DNA of 5,962 nt from Actinomycetes bacterium (lineage in GTDB: Bacteria > Actinomycetota > Thermoleophilia > Gaiellales > Gaiellaceae), in assembly GCA_030624785.1 (NCBI GenBank), contig JAUXJK010000140.1, positions 1-5,962 of the forward strand, read 5' to 3'. Shown in pieces: positions 1-5,510 of this stretch (the stretch's first letter is position 1; every line of letters starts with the position of its first letter). Position numbers and translations under genes: made by a program. The notes beneath the pieces are model-generated. The model searched no databases, had not been told where the DNA came from, and was given only the letters and a program-made list of their open reading frames with translations.

Positions 1-287
1 CGATTGTCGATCGGAGGCCGCAGATCGCCGAAGTGCGCTCGCCAGGAGCCCGGTAGCAGCGGCCAGTTCCGAGCTCGGTTCTCGGCCTTAAGCCATACGC
101 ATCGCATGTCGGGCTTCACCTCGCACGATCCGTCTTCCCGAACGCCACCGCACGGTCCATTGCGCAGTGTTTTCGGGCAGTTCATGGGGCACGTCATCCC
201 GGTCTCGTGCAGCACACATTGCCCGCACATCTGGCAGCCGAACATCGGCTTCTTCACGCCGTGTTCGAGTATCGCGACGAGCTTCAC
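1..287 (-). CDS. MetV-like methylenetetrahydrofolate reductase C-terminal-domain protein (partial, 3' end beyond left edge)
   Basis: The minus-strand reading from a GTG at 287 begins VKLVAILEHGVKKPMFGCQM and is open to the window edge, giving about 95 residues. It carries the cysteine-rich signature of the MTHFR_C family: CxxCGQC, then TGMTCPMNCPKTLRNGPCGG, then a later GSCEV and a further Cys in MRCVW. In acetogens this domain is MetV, the zinc- or cluster-binding partner of the MetF reductase, which interconverts methyl-THF and methylene-THF in the cytoplasm. The gene starts 11 bp after the corrinoid-protein stop, so the two are almost certainly co-transcribed, and it would supply the exit route for methyl groups. 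The start is uncertain: only a weak GGA lies upstream of the GTG, and a CTG at 293 is also in frame. A MetF gene, or a fused MetF domain, may lie beyond the left edge. The family call is firm from the motif; the role in this pathway is inferred. Confidence 0.85.
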   Translation of the reverse strand, partial: MKLVAILEHGVKKPMFGCQMCGQCVLHETGMTCPMNCPKTLRNGPCGGVREDGSCEVKPDMRCVWLKAENRARNWPLLPGSWRAHFGDLRPPIDN

Positions 288-298
288 CGACAGTCCAA

Positions 299-964
299 TT
301 ACGCTTTGGTGAGTGCTCGGCGCTGCTCGACGAACGCTTTCGCGCGTCTGGTTGCCTCAGCGGCATCGGGCGCGTAGCCGTCAGCACCGACAACGTCCGC
401 GTACTCCTGCGTCACCGGTGCCCCACCCACCATCACGATGACGTCGTCGCGCAGGCCGGCCTTCTCGATGGCCTCGATGTTCACCTTGAACATCGGCATG
501 GTCGTGGTCAGAAACGCGGAGAAGCCAACTACGTCCGGCTTGTGTTCCTGAATCGCCTCGACGAACGTCTCCGGAGCGACCTGGACGCCGATATCGATCA
601 CGTTGAAGCCCGCGCCCTCGAGCATGATGTCGACAAGGTTCTTGCCGATGTCGTGAACATCACCCTTGACCGGTCCCATCAAGAACGTCCCGATCGTGTC
701 GGTCGCGGTCTCGGCGAGCAAAGGACGGACGATCTCGAGCGCACCGGACATGGCGCGACCCGCAATCAGCATCTCCGGCACGAAGAAATCGCCGCGTTCA
801 AAGCGCGCGCCGACCTCCTCAAGAGCGGGAATCAATGCGTCGAACAGCATCGTGGTCGGCTCAATACCGAGCTCGAGGCCCTTCTCGGTGAGCTCGATGA
901 CTTCCGGCTTGTTGCCGACCAGGGTGAGGTCGTAAAGCTGTTGCAGGATCTCGTCAGAGTCCAT
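299..964 (-). CDS. Corrinoid (cobalamin-binding) methyltransferase protein, MtaC/MtvC-like
   Basis: This 221-residue protein has the full length and layout of small methyl-carrier corrinoid proteins. Residues about 1-85 form the helical B12-binding cap (MDSDEILQQLYDL onward, with the FERGDFFVPEMLIAGRAM motif). Residues about 92-215 form the Rossmann-like B12 domain. The signature D102-V-H104-D-I-G107 supplies His104, the expected lower axial cobalt ligand. It is followed by S149 in VVGFSAFLTT and by the VMVGGAPV loop (GG at 180-181), which complete the DxHxxG-S-GG pattern. Such proteins carry the methyl group on Co(III) between a substrate-specific methyltransferase and a second methyltransferase that serves THF. 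The gene lies between iclR and the MetV-like gene in one operon and faces away from the UroD-like methyltransferase, its likely partner. A RamA-type reductive activase, usually needed to return Co(II) to Co(I), is not in the window. Confidence 0.95.
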   Translation of the reverse strand: MDSDEILQQLYDLTLVGNKPEVIELTEKGLELGIEPTTMLFDALIPALEEVGARFERGDFFVPEMLIAGRAMSGALEIVRPLLAETATDTIGTFLMGPVKGDVHDIGKNLVDIMLEGAGFNVIDIGVQVAPETFVEAIQEHKPDVVGFSAFLTTTMPMFKVNIEAIEKAGLRDDVIVMVGGAPVTQEYADVVGADGYAPDAAEATRRAKAFVEQRRALTKA

Positions 965-970
965 CTCTGG

Positions 971-1735
971 TCACTCCTCTAGTTGCTTGGATTGCTGAAT
1001 GTGATTGGACAGGGCCTCCGCTGCCGAGACGACCTGCATCGAGAGCTCCGCTAGCCGCTGACGCGAGGTGCGCACGGTAGGAGCAGATACGGAAATCGCG
1101 GCGATGACTGTCCCCTTGCTGCCTCGCACGGGCGCCGCGGTTGAGCACAGGCCGGCCTCGAGCTCCTCCCAGGTCGTGGCGTACCCGGACTCACGGACGG
1201 GTTCGAGTTCCGCTAGGAGCTCGTCAATTGAGGTGATGGCGTTTGGGCCGAGTCGGCTGAGACGCCCGAAAGGCGGTTGTGCCACCCCGAACGCCATAAA
1301 AATCTTTCCGAGCGACGACGCGTGAATCGGGATGCGACTGCCGATCCAGTTGCCTGCTCCAAGCGGATGCGTGCTGTCAACCTGGGCGAGCCGCATGACA
1401 CCCGCGGGCGTCGGAATCGCAACATTGACGGTCTCGCCGGTCGCGGCCGCAAGCTGCTCTAGGAACGGCCGCGCCAGACCAGCGAGGTCGCCCACGCTTG
1501 CGTCGCGGTGTGCGTAGCCGACAAGCACTGGGCCGGGCCGGAAACCGCCACCTGGTTGTCGTTGTGCAAGTCCATTCCGCTCAAGAGCGCGAAGCACCCG
1601 CGCCGCAGTCGACTTCGATAGCTGCGACTCCTCCATCACGCCAGACAGCGTCATGACCTCGTCGTTCTCGATGAGATGGACCAGGACTTTCGATGCCCGA
1701 TCTATCGCTTGCGTCCCGGTCTCCGTTGCTGTCAT
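971..1735 (-). CDS. IclR-family transcriptional regulator
   Basis: From the ATG at 1735 the product is 254 residues, the usual IclR length. Residues about 8-75 form the N-terminal winged helix-turn-helix, with recognition helix LSKSTAARVLRALERNGL at 39-56 and wing QRQPGGGFRPG. Residues about 80-245 form the effector-binding domain, with conserved blocks IPIHASSLGKIFMAF (135-149), RESGYATTWEELEAGLCS (181-198) and AAISVSAPT (212-220). The frame extends upstream to a TTG at 1774, but that codon is itself the likely -35 element, and the operator and -10 lie between it and 1735, so I reject the longer start. The regulator heads the corrinoid/MetV operon and diverges from the UroD-like methyltransferase gene; it probably controls both and also itself. 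Its ligand is presumably the pathway substrate or a small organic acid derived from it. That last point is inference. Confidence 0.93.
   Translation of the reverse strand: MTATETGTQAIDRASKVLVHLIENDEVMTLSGVMEESQLSKSTAARVLRALERNGLAQRQPGGGFRPGPVLVGYAHRDASVGDLAGLARPFLEQLAAATGETVNVAIPTPAGVMRLAQVDSTHPLGAGNWIGSRIPIHASSLGKIFMAFGVAQPPFGRLSRLGPNAITSIDELLAELEPVRESGYATTWEELEAGLCSTAAPVRGSKGTVIAAISVSAPTVRTSRQRLAELSMQVVSAAEALSNHIQQSKQLEE
974..980 (-). promoter_or_regulatory. Ribosome binding site of the corrinoid-protein gene, inside the end of iclR
   Basis: On the minus strand AGAGGAG lies 9 nt before the ATG at 964. It is made from the last codons of iclR (Leu-Glu-Glu, then TGA at 971-973). Only 6 bp separate the iclR stop from the next ATG, so the two genes are probably translationally coupled. 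Confidence 0.8.
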
Positions 1736-1737
1736 TG

Positions 1738-1754
1738 GTTCCACATTATGGCAC
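1738..1754. promoter_or_regulatory. Putative IclR operator, proximal copy (autoregulatory)
   Basis: GTTCCACATTATGGCAC is an imperfect palindrome (TTCCA-N5-TGGCA). It matches the distal 17-mer at 1813-1829 at 15 of 17 positions. It covers the probable iclR -10 and ends 3 bp from the iclR start codon. Known IclR-family sites are often about 15-bp palindromes of the TGGAA-N5-TTCCA kind, which this resembles. That IclR binds here is inferred. Confidence 0.65.
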
Positions 1755-1774
1755 TCTTTCGGCCAAGAAGTCAA
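1745..1774 (-). promoter_or_regulatory. Probable promoter of the iclR-corrinoid-MetV operon
   Basis: On the minus strand a -35 TTGACT (1769-1774) and a -10 CATAAT (1745-1750) are separated by 18 nt. Transcription would start within a few bases of the iclR ATG at 1735, since only 9 nt separate the -10 from the ATG. There is no clear Shine-Dalgarno sequence, so iclR is probably translated from a leaderless or nearly leaderless mRNA. The -10 lies inside operator 1738-1754, which would allow repression by occlusion. Confidence 0.6.
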
Positions 1775-1803
1775 GTAGACTAGAGAACATCATACACTTC
1801 TAC

Positions 1804-1829
1804 TGGCACATTGTGCCACATAATGGCAC
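1804..1829. promoter_or_regulatory. Putative IclR operator, distal copy with three phased half-sites
   Basis: Two perfect palindromes overlap here. The first is TGGCAC-ATT-GTGCCA at 1804-1818 and the second is GTGCCA-CATAA-TGGCAC at 1813-1829. The half-sites TGGCA, TGCCA and TGGCA therefore begin at 1804, 1814 and 1824, exactly 10 bp apart on one helical face. The second palindrome starts exactly 75 bp from the proximal copy at 1738, about seven helical turns. This suits the dimer-of-dimers form of IclR proteins and possible DNA looping. Confidence 0.7.
1819..1824 (+). promoter_or_regulatory. Candidate -10 element for the UroD-like methyltransferase gene
   Basis: CATAAT on the plus strand lies in the centre of the distal palindrome, mirroring the -10 in the proximal palindrome on the other strand. 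No good -35 is seen 16-18 bp upstream (for example ACTTCT at 1796-1801), so the promoter may depend on an activator. An alternative is TTGATT (1841-1846) with GAATAT (1866-1871) at a long 19-bp spacing. Neither choice is certain. Confidence 0.35.
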
Positions 1830-1959
1830 CTAGCGACAGATTGATTCCCGAACGGAACCTGGCCCGAATATCGATGCACGGACGGTCGGCGGATCAGGCC
1901 AGGGTAGGCTTAGGAGACGCCGAGCAAGTGACCGGCGAGCGCAGAGAAGGGACGCAACG
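1830..1959 (+). other. Leader region of the UroD-like gene, with a possible stem-loop
   Basis: About 130 nt lie between the distal operator and the GTG start, and no ORF of note is seen. An inverted repeat CCTGGCC (1858-1864) and GGCCAGG (1897-1903) could close a 7-bp stem over a 32-nt loop. I looked for a cobalamin riboswitch because of the B12 context, but no B12-box-like core was found. The stem may be incidental in such GC-rich sequence. Confidence 0.3.
1945..1952 (+). promoter_or_regulatory. Ribosome binding site deciding the GTG start of the UroD-like gene
   Basis: AGAAGGGA ends 7 nt before the GTG at 1960. This supports the GTG as the start of MKTAERTRIAFERGTPDRVP, which matches the usual N-terminus of UroD-fold methyltransferases. 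Confidence 0.75.
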
Positions 1960-3129
1960 GTGAAGACAGCAGAGCGCACAAGAATCGCCTTCGAGCGAGG
2001 CACCCCTGACCGGGTGCCCATTCATTGCTGGTTGGGGCTCCCGTTGATCAAGGAGCTCCGCGAGCCCGATCAGAGCTTCCTCGATCTATTCGAGGCGTGG
2101 ATCGACGACCCCATGGGGTCGATCGTGAAGATGCAGCAAGACCTCGGTCTCGACCCGATGATTACCACGTACAGCCAGCACATCGGCGAGCACGAGATCT
2201 GGCCACGCATGCTGTTTCCCCGTCCCTACGAGACTGACACGTGGGCGGAGACATTCGAGGTCACCGCGCGTGGTGAGGGCTGGCGCGAGCATCAGCACCT
2301 GATCAGGACTCCAGACGGAGACCTCGACTACTCCTACCGCACCGAAGACGGCTTCGGCACGTCCTGCCACGACTTCCTTCTCAAGGGAGACGAACCCGAG
2401 AAGAAGCTCCCGGCACTGCGACACTTCCCTTCTGCGGATCTTTACGACATGACCGTCCTCGCGGGAATGGTCGAGAAGGTCGGCGACGAGGCGTGGTGGC
2501 TCCACCATGTGATCGGCCCGTGGGATATGGCTGCCGAAGTTCGCGGACTCGTCGACCTCTCAACCGATATCTACGACCGCCCCCAGTTCGTCCATGACCT
2601 CATGCGGATCTGCACCGACTGGCTCGTGGGGTTCTACCGAAGACTCGGTGAGACTGGCATCCACTCGATCTCGATGAACGAGACCTGGGTGGGCGTCGGC
2701 GTCTCGCCCGATCACTTCCGCGAGTTCATGAAGCCCTACGAGGCGGAGTGCGTCAAAGCCGCTCACGACGCCGGGTACATGGTGAGCTTCCACAACTGCG
2801 GCCGCGCCAAGTTGATCCTCGAGGACATCGCCGATACAGGACCTGACGCCGTCGAAACGCTAACTTCAAGCCGCTCAAGCGGAGATGTAGACCTCGTCGA
2901 CGCCAAGCAGCGGATCGGCGACCGAGTCTGCCTTTTCGGAGGCTTCAATGAGCACCTCCTTCAGGAGGGCGACGAAGCCGCCGTCAAAGAGGAGGTCAAA
3001 CGCTGCCTCGACGCCGCAATGGATGGCGGCGGCTATGTGCTTCGCTCGACCGGCCAGATCTTCCATGCCAAACCAGGCCACATCGAACTCATGTGCGAAA
3101 CGGCGCGCGAACTCGGCCGCTACAACTAG
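1960..3129 (+). CDS. Uroporphyrinogen-decarboxylase-fold corrinoid methyltransferase (MtaA/CmuA/MtvB-like)
   Basis: The 389-residue product has the URO-D TIM-barrel pattern of cobalamin methyltransferases. The N-terminus TAERTRIAFERGTPDRVPI is typical of methyltransferase members, and the core includes SPDHFREFMKPYEAECVKAA, then VSFHNCG (about 275-281), then VCLFGGFNEHLL. The H278-x-C280 pair corresponds to the first two zinc ligands of MtaA/CmuA-type enzymes. The third ligand of MtaA is a Cys near the C-terminus; here the equivalent stretch (about 359-374) reads YVLRSTGQIFHAKPGH and has no Cys, so the metal site must differ or be completed by another residue such as His369. The nearby corrinoid protein, not haem synthesis, gives the likely role: methyl transfer between a methylated substrate and the corrinoid (methyltransferase I) or from the corrinoid to THF (II). 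I favour I because no other substrate-specific methyltransferase is seen. The gene is divergent from the IclR operon and probably controlled by it. Confidence 0.85.
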   Translation: MKTAERTRIAFERGTPDRVPIHCWLGLPLIKELREPDQSFLDLFEAWIDDPMGSIVKMQQDLGLDPMITTYSQHIGEHEIWPRMLFPRPYETDTWAETFEVTARGEGWREHQHLIRTPDGDLDYSYRTEDGFGTSCHDFLLKGDEPEKKLPALRHFPSADLYDMTVLAGMVEKVGDEAWWLHHVIGPWDMAAEVRGLVDLSTDIYDRPQFVHDLMRICTDWLVGFYRRLGETGIHSISMNETWVGVGVSPDHFREFMKPYEAECVKAAHDAGYMVSFHNCGRAKLILEDIADTGPDAVETLTSSRSSGDVDLVDAKQRIGDRVCLFGGFNEHLLQEGDEAAVKEEVKRCLDAAMDGGGYVLRSTGQIFHAKPGHIELMCETARELGRYN

Positions 3130-3140
3130 CGACACCGGCC
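3115..3140. terminator. Weak hairpin between convergent UroD-like and VOC genes
   Basis: The two genes end 22 bp apart. CGCT (3118-3121) can pair with AGCG (3128-3131), and an outer GGCC (3115-3118) can alternatively pair with GGCC at 3137-3140. No U-tract follows in either direction, so this is at most a weak bidirectional stop. Confidence 0.2.
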
Positions 3141-3151
3141 TCGACACAGCC

Positions 3152-3628
3152 CTATCGCTCAGACTGGAAGATCAGCCGGGCACGCTGTTGCTCGACTGTC
3201 TGTGGGAAGTGGTCGTCTAGCTTCTCGAGGTCGGTGCCGAACACGGCACGGTCGAGCTGGTCGACGGACGGGTGGTCGATCTCGACGAGATTGTCTGACG
3301 GGTCGCGAAAATACATCTGCACTGCCCCGCCCGGCAGCTCATAGAGCTTTCCGAAACGCCCCTCTGCGAACGCGCCGAGCTTGTTTAGCCGACGATACGC
3401 CTCTTCGAAATCGTCGACTTCGATGGCGAGATGCTGGTAGTTCCTGGCCGGCTGTTCGTCCACATGGAACAGGTGCAGTTGATGACTTCCAAGCTGCAAC
3501 CACCTGACAGGAAGACCGAAGTTCGGTGCCGGAAGCGCATCGAGGCCGAACACGTCCATATAGAACGCCGCTGACTCCTCGACGTCGGTCGCCGGAATGC
3601 TTACGTGGTTAAGCGCGGTTGCTCTCAC
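3152..3628 (-). CDS. VOC (glyoxalase/bleomycin-resistance/dioxygenase) superfamily protein
   Basis: From the GTG at 3628 the product is 158 residues, a single two-module vicinal-oxygen-chelate domain. It opens with VRATALNHVSIPATDVEESAA, the classic first betaalphabetabetabeta module with metal ligand His8 in NHVSI. The region H49-L51-H52 of LGSHQLHLF offers the second ligand. The second module has His66 in YQHLAIEVDD and Glu116 in SDNLVEIDHP, the usual third and fourth ligands, followed by a C-terminal tail of about 40 residues (119-158). The frame is open far upstream, antisense to the LarA-like gene, but the strong AAGGAG just ahead of the GTG and the start of homology both fix 3628. VOC enzymes include glyoxalases, epimerases and ring-cleavage dioxygenases; the exact reaction cannot be read here. 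It sits between the methyltransferase and LarA-like genes, which suggests handling of the same hydroxy-acid or aromatic substrate. Confidence 0.88.
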   Translation of the reverse strand: MRATALNHVSIPATDVEESAAFYMDVFGLDALPAPNFGLPVRWLQLGSHQLHLFHVDEQPARNYQHLAIEVDDFEEAYRRLNKLGAFAEGRFGKLYELPGGAVQMYFRDPSDNLVEIDHPSVDQLDRAVFGTDLEKLDDHFPQTVEQQRARLIFQSER

Positions 3629-3634
3629 TCGAGG

Positions 3635-3640
3635 CTCCTT
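3635..3640 (-). promoter_or_regulatory. Ribosome binding site of the VOC gene
   Basis: AAGGAG on the minus strand lies 6 nt before the GTG at 3628. It decides this start over upstream in-frame codons that would run back into the LarA-like gene. Confidence 0.8.
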
Positions 3641-3656
3641 GTCCAGCTCCACGAAA

Positions 3657-3662
3657 AGGATA
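3657..3662 (-). promoter_or_regulatory. Candidate -10 element for the VOC gene
   Basis: TATCCT on the minus strand is placed about 28 bp before the VOC GTG, giving a 5' leader of roughly 20 nt. No convincing -35 is visible. The 72-bp gap to the LarA-like gene must hold a second, plus-strand promoter; TTGTCC (3639-3644) and GATACT (3659-3664) are present but only 14 bp apart. No copy of the IclR palindrome was found in this gap. Confidence 0.3.
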
Positions 3663-3688
3663 CTGGTAGCCTCGCTCCACTCCATGCC

Positions 3689-3696
3689 GAGGAGGG
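3689..3696 (+). promoter_or_regulatory. Ribosome binding site deciding the GTG start of the LarA-like gene
   Basis: GAGGAGGG ends 4 nt before the GTG at 3701, a strong match to the anti-SD. This rules out the longer reading from 3605, which would overlap the VOC gene. Confidence 0.85.
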
Positions 3697-3700
3697 CACA

Positions 3701-5125
3701 GTGACCGAGACCTATCGCGCGGTGATTCCGTACGAGTCGATGGATCCATTGACGATTGGGGCAACCGACGACGAGAGCAAGGTGTACCGCGACACGCTCG
3801 AGCTCGAGATTCCAGAAGCGAACATGCTCGCCGCGATCTACCCGGACGAGCCGCCGCCAGTAGGTGACGTTACGGCGGCCGCGGCTAGCGCACTTGAGCA
3901 CCCCGAGTCCGGGCCCGCGTTCTCCGAGATCCTCGAAGGCGCGGTTAGCGTCGCGATCGTGATCGACAACCAGTTCCGGCCAACCCCGGCGGCCAAACTT
4001 CTCCCGGCGGTCTTCGATGCGGTCGAGGCCGCCGGCGTCAAGGATGCACGGGTCATCTGTGCAAACGGCAAGGTGTTCCCGATGTCGGAGTCGGACATCG
4101 ATCAGAAACTCGGTAAGAACAACCTGGCGCGGATGGAGCGAGCAGGCATCGAGTTCCTGCAGAACGAGCCACGAAACGAAGACGCGTACACGTACATCGG
4201 CGTCTCGTCGCGCGGCACGCCGGTCTGGCTCCATAAAGAGGTCGCTAAGTGCGACGTGACGATCACTATTGGGCAAGCCCAGGCGAATCACTGGGGTGCC
4301 GGCGGCGGCGGCAAACTGATCATGCCGGGCGTCGTCTCCGACGAGACCATCGAGTCGAACCACTGTGCGTTCGTGCCCTCGCCACAGACGCACTACGGAG
4401 CATTCGCCGGTCCGATGCGCGCCGACATCGACGAGATTGCGACGATGTGCGAACTCAGCTGCACGATGAACGTGATCCTTGACACGCACGGGCGCGTGAT
4501 CGACTGCATCTTCGGCGCCCATCCGGACGCGCATCGAGCCGCGATCGAGAAGTTCAACTCGATCTACGCGTTCGAGAACCCGGTCGCCGAGAAGGGACCA
4601 GCTGACATCGCGATCTGCGGTGTGTTCGCACCAACCGACCACCTGTTCTTCCACACGGGCTGGGGTTGCATGTCCTCGGATCTCGTCGTCCGTGAGGGGG
4701 GCACGATCATCTACTGCTCGCCATCGCCCGGCGTGTCCACTGCAATCGGAGACTTCCCAGGGCTTGCCCTAATGGACATGATGAAGCCGTACATGCCGCC
4801 CAGCCGCGAGAACTATGAGCGGGTGTTGCGCGATATCCACGGCCGCAACATCCAGATGTGGGCGGGCTGCATCTGGGTTCCGATCTATGAAGTCATGAGC
4901 CGCAAGCATCTCACGATGGTGACGCTCGAAGAGAACCTCGAGATGGCCGCGGATATCGGCATGGACGCGACAACCTCGCTCGATGACGCCTACGGTCAAG
5001 CGCTCGAGCGTCACGGTGCCGACGCCAAGGTGATCGTGCTGCCATTCGCCCGCTACCAGCTGCCGCGTAACGCGATTCGAATGCACGCTCACGAACGCGA
5101 CATTTTGGAACAGGTCAGACTCTAG
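3701..5125 (+). CDS. LarA-like nickel-pincer racemase/epimerase family protein (DUF2088)
   Basis: The 474-residue product belongs to the lactate racemase (LarA) family. LarA binds a nickel-pincer nucleotide (NPN) and inverts 2-hydroxy acids by hydride transfer. The family N-terminus is clear (LELEIPEANMLAAIYPDEPP), then VIDNQFRPTPA with R93, then the cofactor motif HWGAGGGGKLIMPG, where K205 matches the lysine that anchors the pincer. H221, in ESNH, lies 16 residues on, as does the nickel-ligand His in LarA. Two departures are seen. The catalytic His of the GTHRPM motif (His108 in Lactiplantibacillus plantarum LarA) is replaced: the aligned stretch ANGKVFPMSE has K124-V125-F126. The second catalytic His appears to be H197, two residues nearer to the lysine than in LarA. 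It is therefore probably not a lactate racemase but a homologue acting on another hydroxy acid or sugar acid. NPN synthesis genes (larB, larC, larE) are not in the window. Confidence 0.88.
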   Translation: MTETYRAVIPYESMDPLTIGATDDESKVYRDTLELEIPEANMLAAIYPDEPPPVGDVTAAAASALEHPESGPAFSEILEGAVSVAIVIDNQFRPTPAAKLLPAVFDAVEAAGVKDARVICANGKVFPMSESDIDQKLGKNNLARMERAGIEFLQNEPRNEDAYTYIGVSSRGTPVWLHKEVAKCDVTITIGQAQANHWGAGGGGKLIMPGVVSDETIESNHCAFVPSPQTHYGAFAGPMRADIDEIATMCELSCTMNVILDTHGRVIDCIFGAHPDAHRAAIEKFNSIYAFENPVAEKGPADIAICGVFAPTDHLFFHTGWGCMSSDLVVREGGTIIYCSPSPGVSTAIGDFPGLALMDMMKPYMPPSRENYERVLRDIHGRNIQMWAGCIWVPIYEVMSRKHLTMVTLEENLEMAADIGMDATTSLDDAYGQALERHGADAKVIVLPFARYQLPRNAIRMHAHERDILEQVRL

Positions 5126-5160
5126 TCACACCGCGCCTGTCTTTCCGATTTGCGGCTCTT

Positions 5161-5166
5161 TACGAT
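5161..5166 (+). promoter_or_regulatory. Probable -10 element giving a leaderless transcript
   Basis: TACGAT fits the TANNNT -10 pattern and lies exactly 6 nt before the ATG at 5173, so the A of the ATG would be the +1 base. No Shine-Dalgarno precedes that ATG. A -35 is not obvious. Confidence 0.45.
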
Positions 5167-5172
5167 GTGAGA

Positions 5173-5460
5173 ATGTGCGAGGAACGCAACGAGGAGGTTC
5201 GAGGCTCGACAACCATCGTCGAGATCCTCAGGCGGTACCCGAACGGCGAGGCAGCAGCTTTGATGTCTCGACTCAGCTGGCCGTGCGCCCACTGCGGCGG
5301 CGCCTACCACGAGCCGTTGACCATGGCCGCGAAACGTCACCGCAACTCACCGCGTGCCGTACTCGAAGCATTTCGCGCCCTTGAGCAGACGAACGGCCCA
5401 ACCGAGGAGCAGGTCAATGTCGCTGCCGTCAAGCACCGCGACCGACACGCTGAGCACTAG
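5173..5460 (+). CDS. Small CxxC protein, DUF1858-like (hybrid-cluster-associated redox disulfide type)
   Basis: This is a 95-residue cytoplasmic protein with no signal peptide or membrane segment. Residues about 13-75 resemble DUF1858: a short helix TIVEILRRYPNGEAAALMSR, then the turn WPCAHCGGAYHEPL with C38-x-x-C41, then MAAKRHRNSPRAVLEAFRAL. In the family the CxxC sits at the N-end of a helix and is thought to act as a redox disulfide, often near hybrid-cluster or Fe-S enzymes. The tail (about 76-95) is polar and looks disordered. It begins 47 bp after the LarA-like stop. A GTG at 5167 is also in frame, but the ATG at 5173 suits the leaderless promoter better. A GAGGAGG further in has no start codon at a proper distance. 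The family match comes from memory of the motif, and its role beside the LarA-like protein is unknown. Confidence 0.7.
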   Translation: MCEERNEEVRGSTTIVEILRRYPNGEAAALMSRLSWPCAHCGGAYHEPLTMAAKRHRNSPRAVLEAFRALEQTNGPTEEQVNVAAVKHRDRHAEH

Positions 5461-5467
5461 GTGACCC

Positions 5468-5480
5468 GCCTCGCCGAGGC
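5468..5480. terminator. Short hairpin between convergent DUF1858-like and dehydratase genes
   Basis: GCCTC-GCC-GAGGC forms a perfect 5-bp GC-rich stem with a triloop in the 50-bp gap between two convergent stops (5460 and 5511). There is no U-tract on either strand, so a terminator role is only suggested by position. Confidence 0.35.
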
Positions 5481-5510
5481 CCCAGACGCGACCTTGGCGC
5501 TGGCGCTGGT

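Noticed and set aside
167..982. 271-codon plus-strand open frame
   Set aside because: It lies antisense to the MetV-like and corrinoid genes, both with clear motifs. Its composition (Arg, His, Leu, Asp-rich) is that of a GC-rich shadow.
1830..1959. Cobalamin riboswitch ahead of the B12-related methyltransferase gene
   Set aside because: No recognisable B12-box core or multi-stem arrangement was found in the leader.
1960..3129. Haem-pathway uroporphyrinogen decarboxylase (HemE)
   Set aside because: The N-terminus, the H-x-C zinc pair and the adjacent corrinoid gene fit methyltransferases, and the HemE substrate-binding arginine motif near the N-terminus is not seen.
3234..3249. Perfect inverted repeat GTGCCG-AACA-CGGCAC resembling the IclR operator
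   Set aside because: It lies inside the VOC coding region, its half-site spacing is one base shorter than the operator pair, and it lacks the AT-rich centre; chance in coding sequence is likely.
3629..4654. Long minus-strand open frame extending the VOC gene upstream to about 500 codons
   Set aside because: It is antisense to the LarA-like gene, has no family resemblance (Arg/Asp/His/Val-rich GC-frame shadow), and the VOC gene has its own strong RBS and GTG at 3628.
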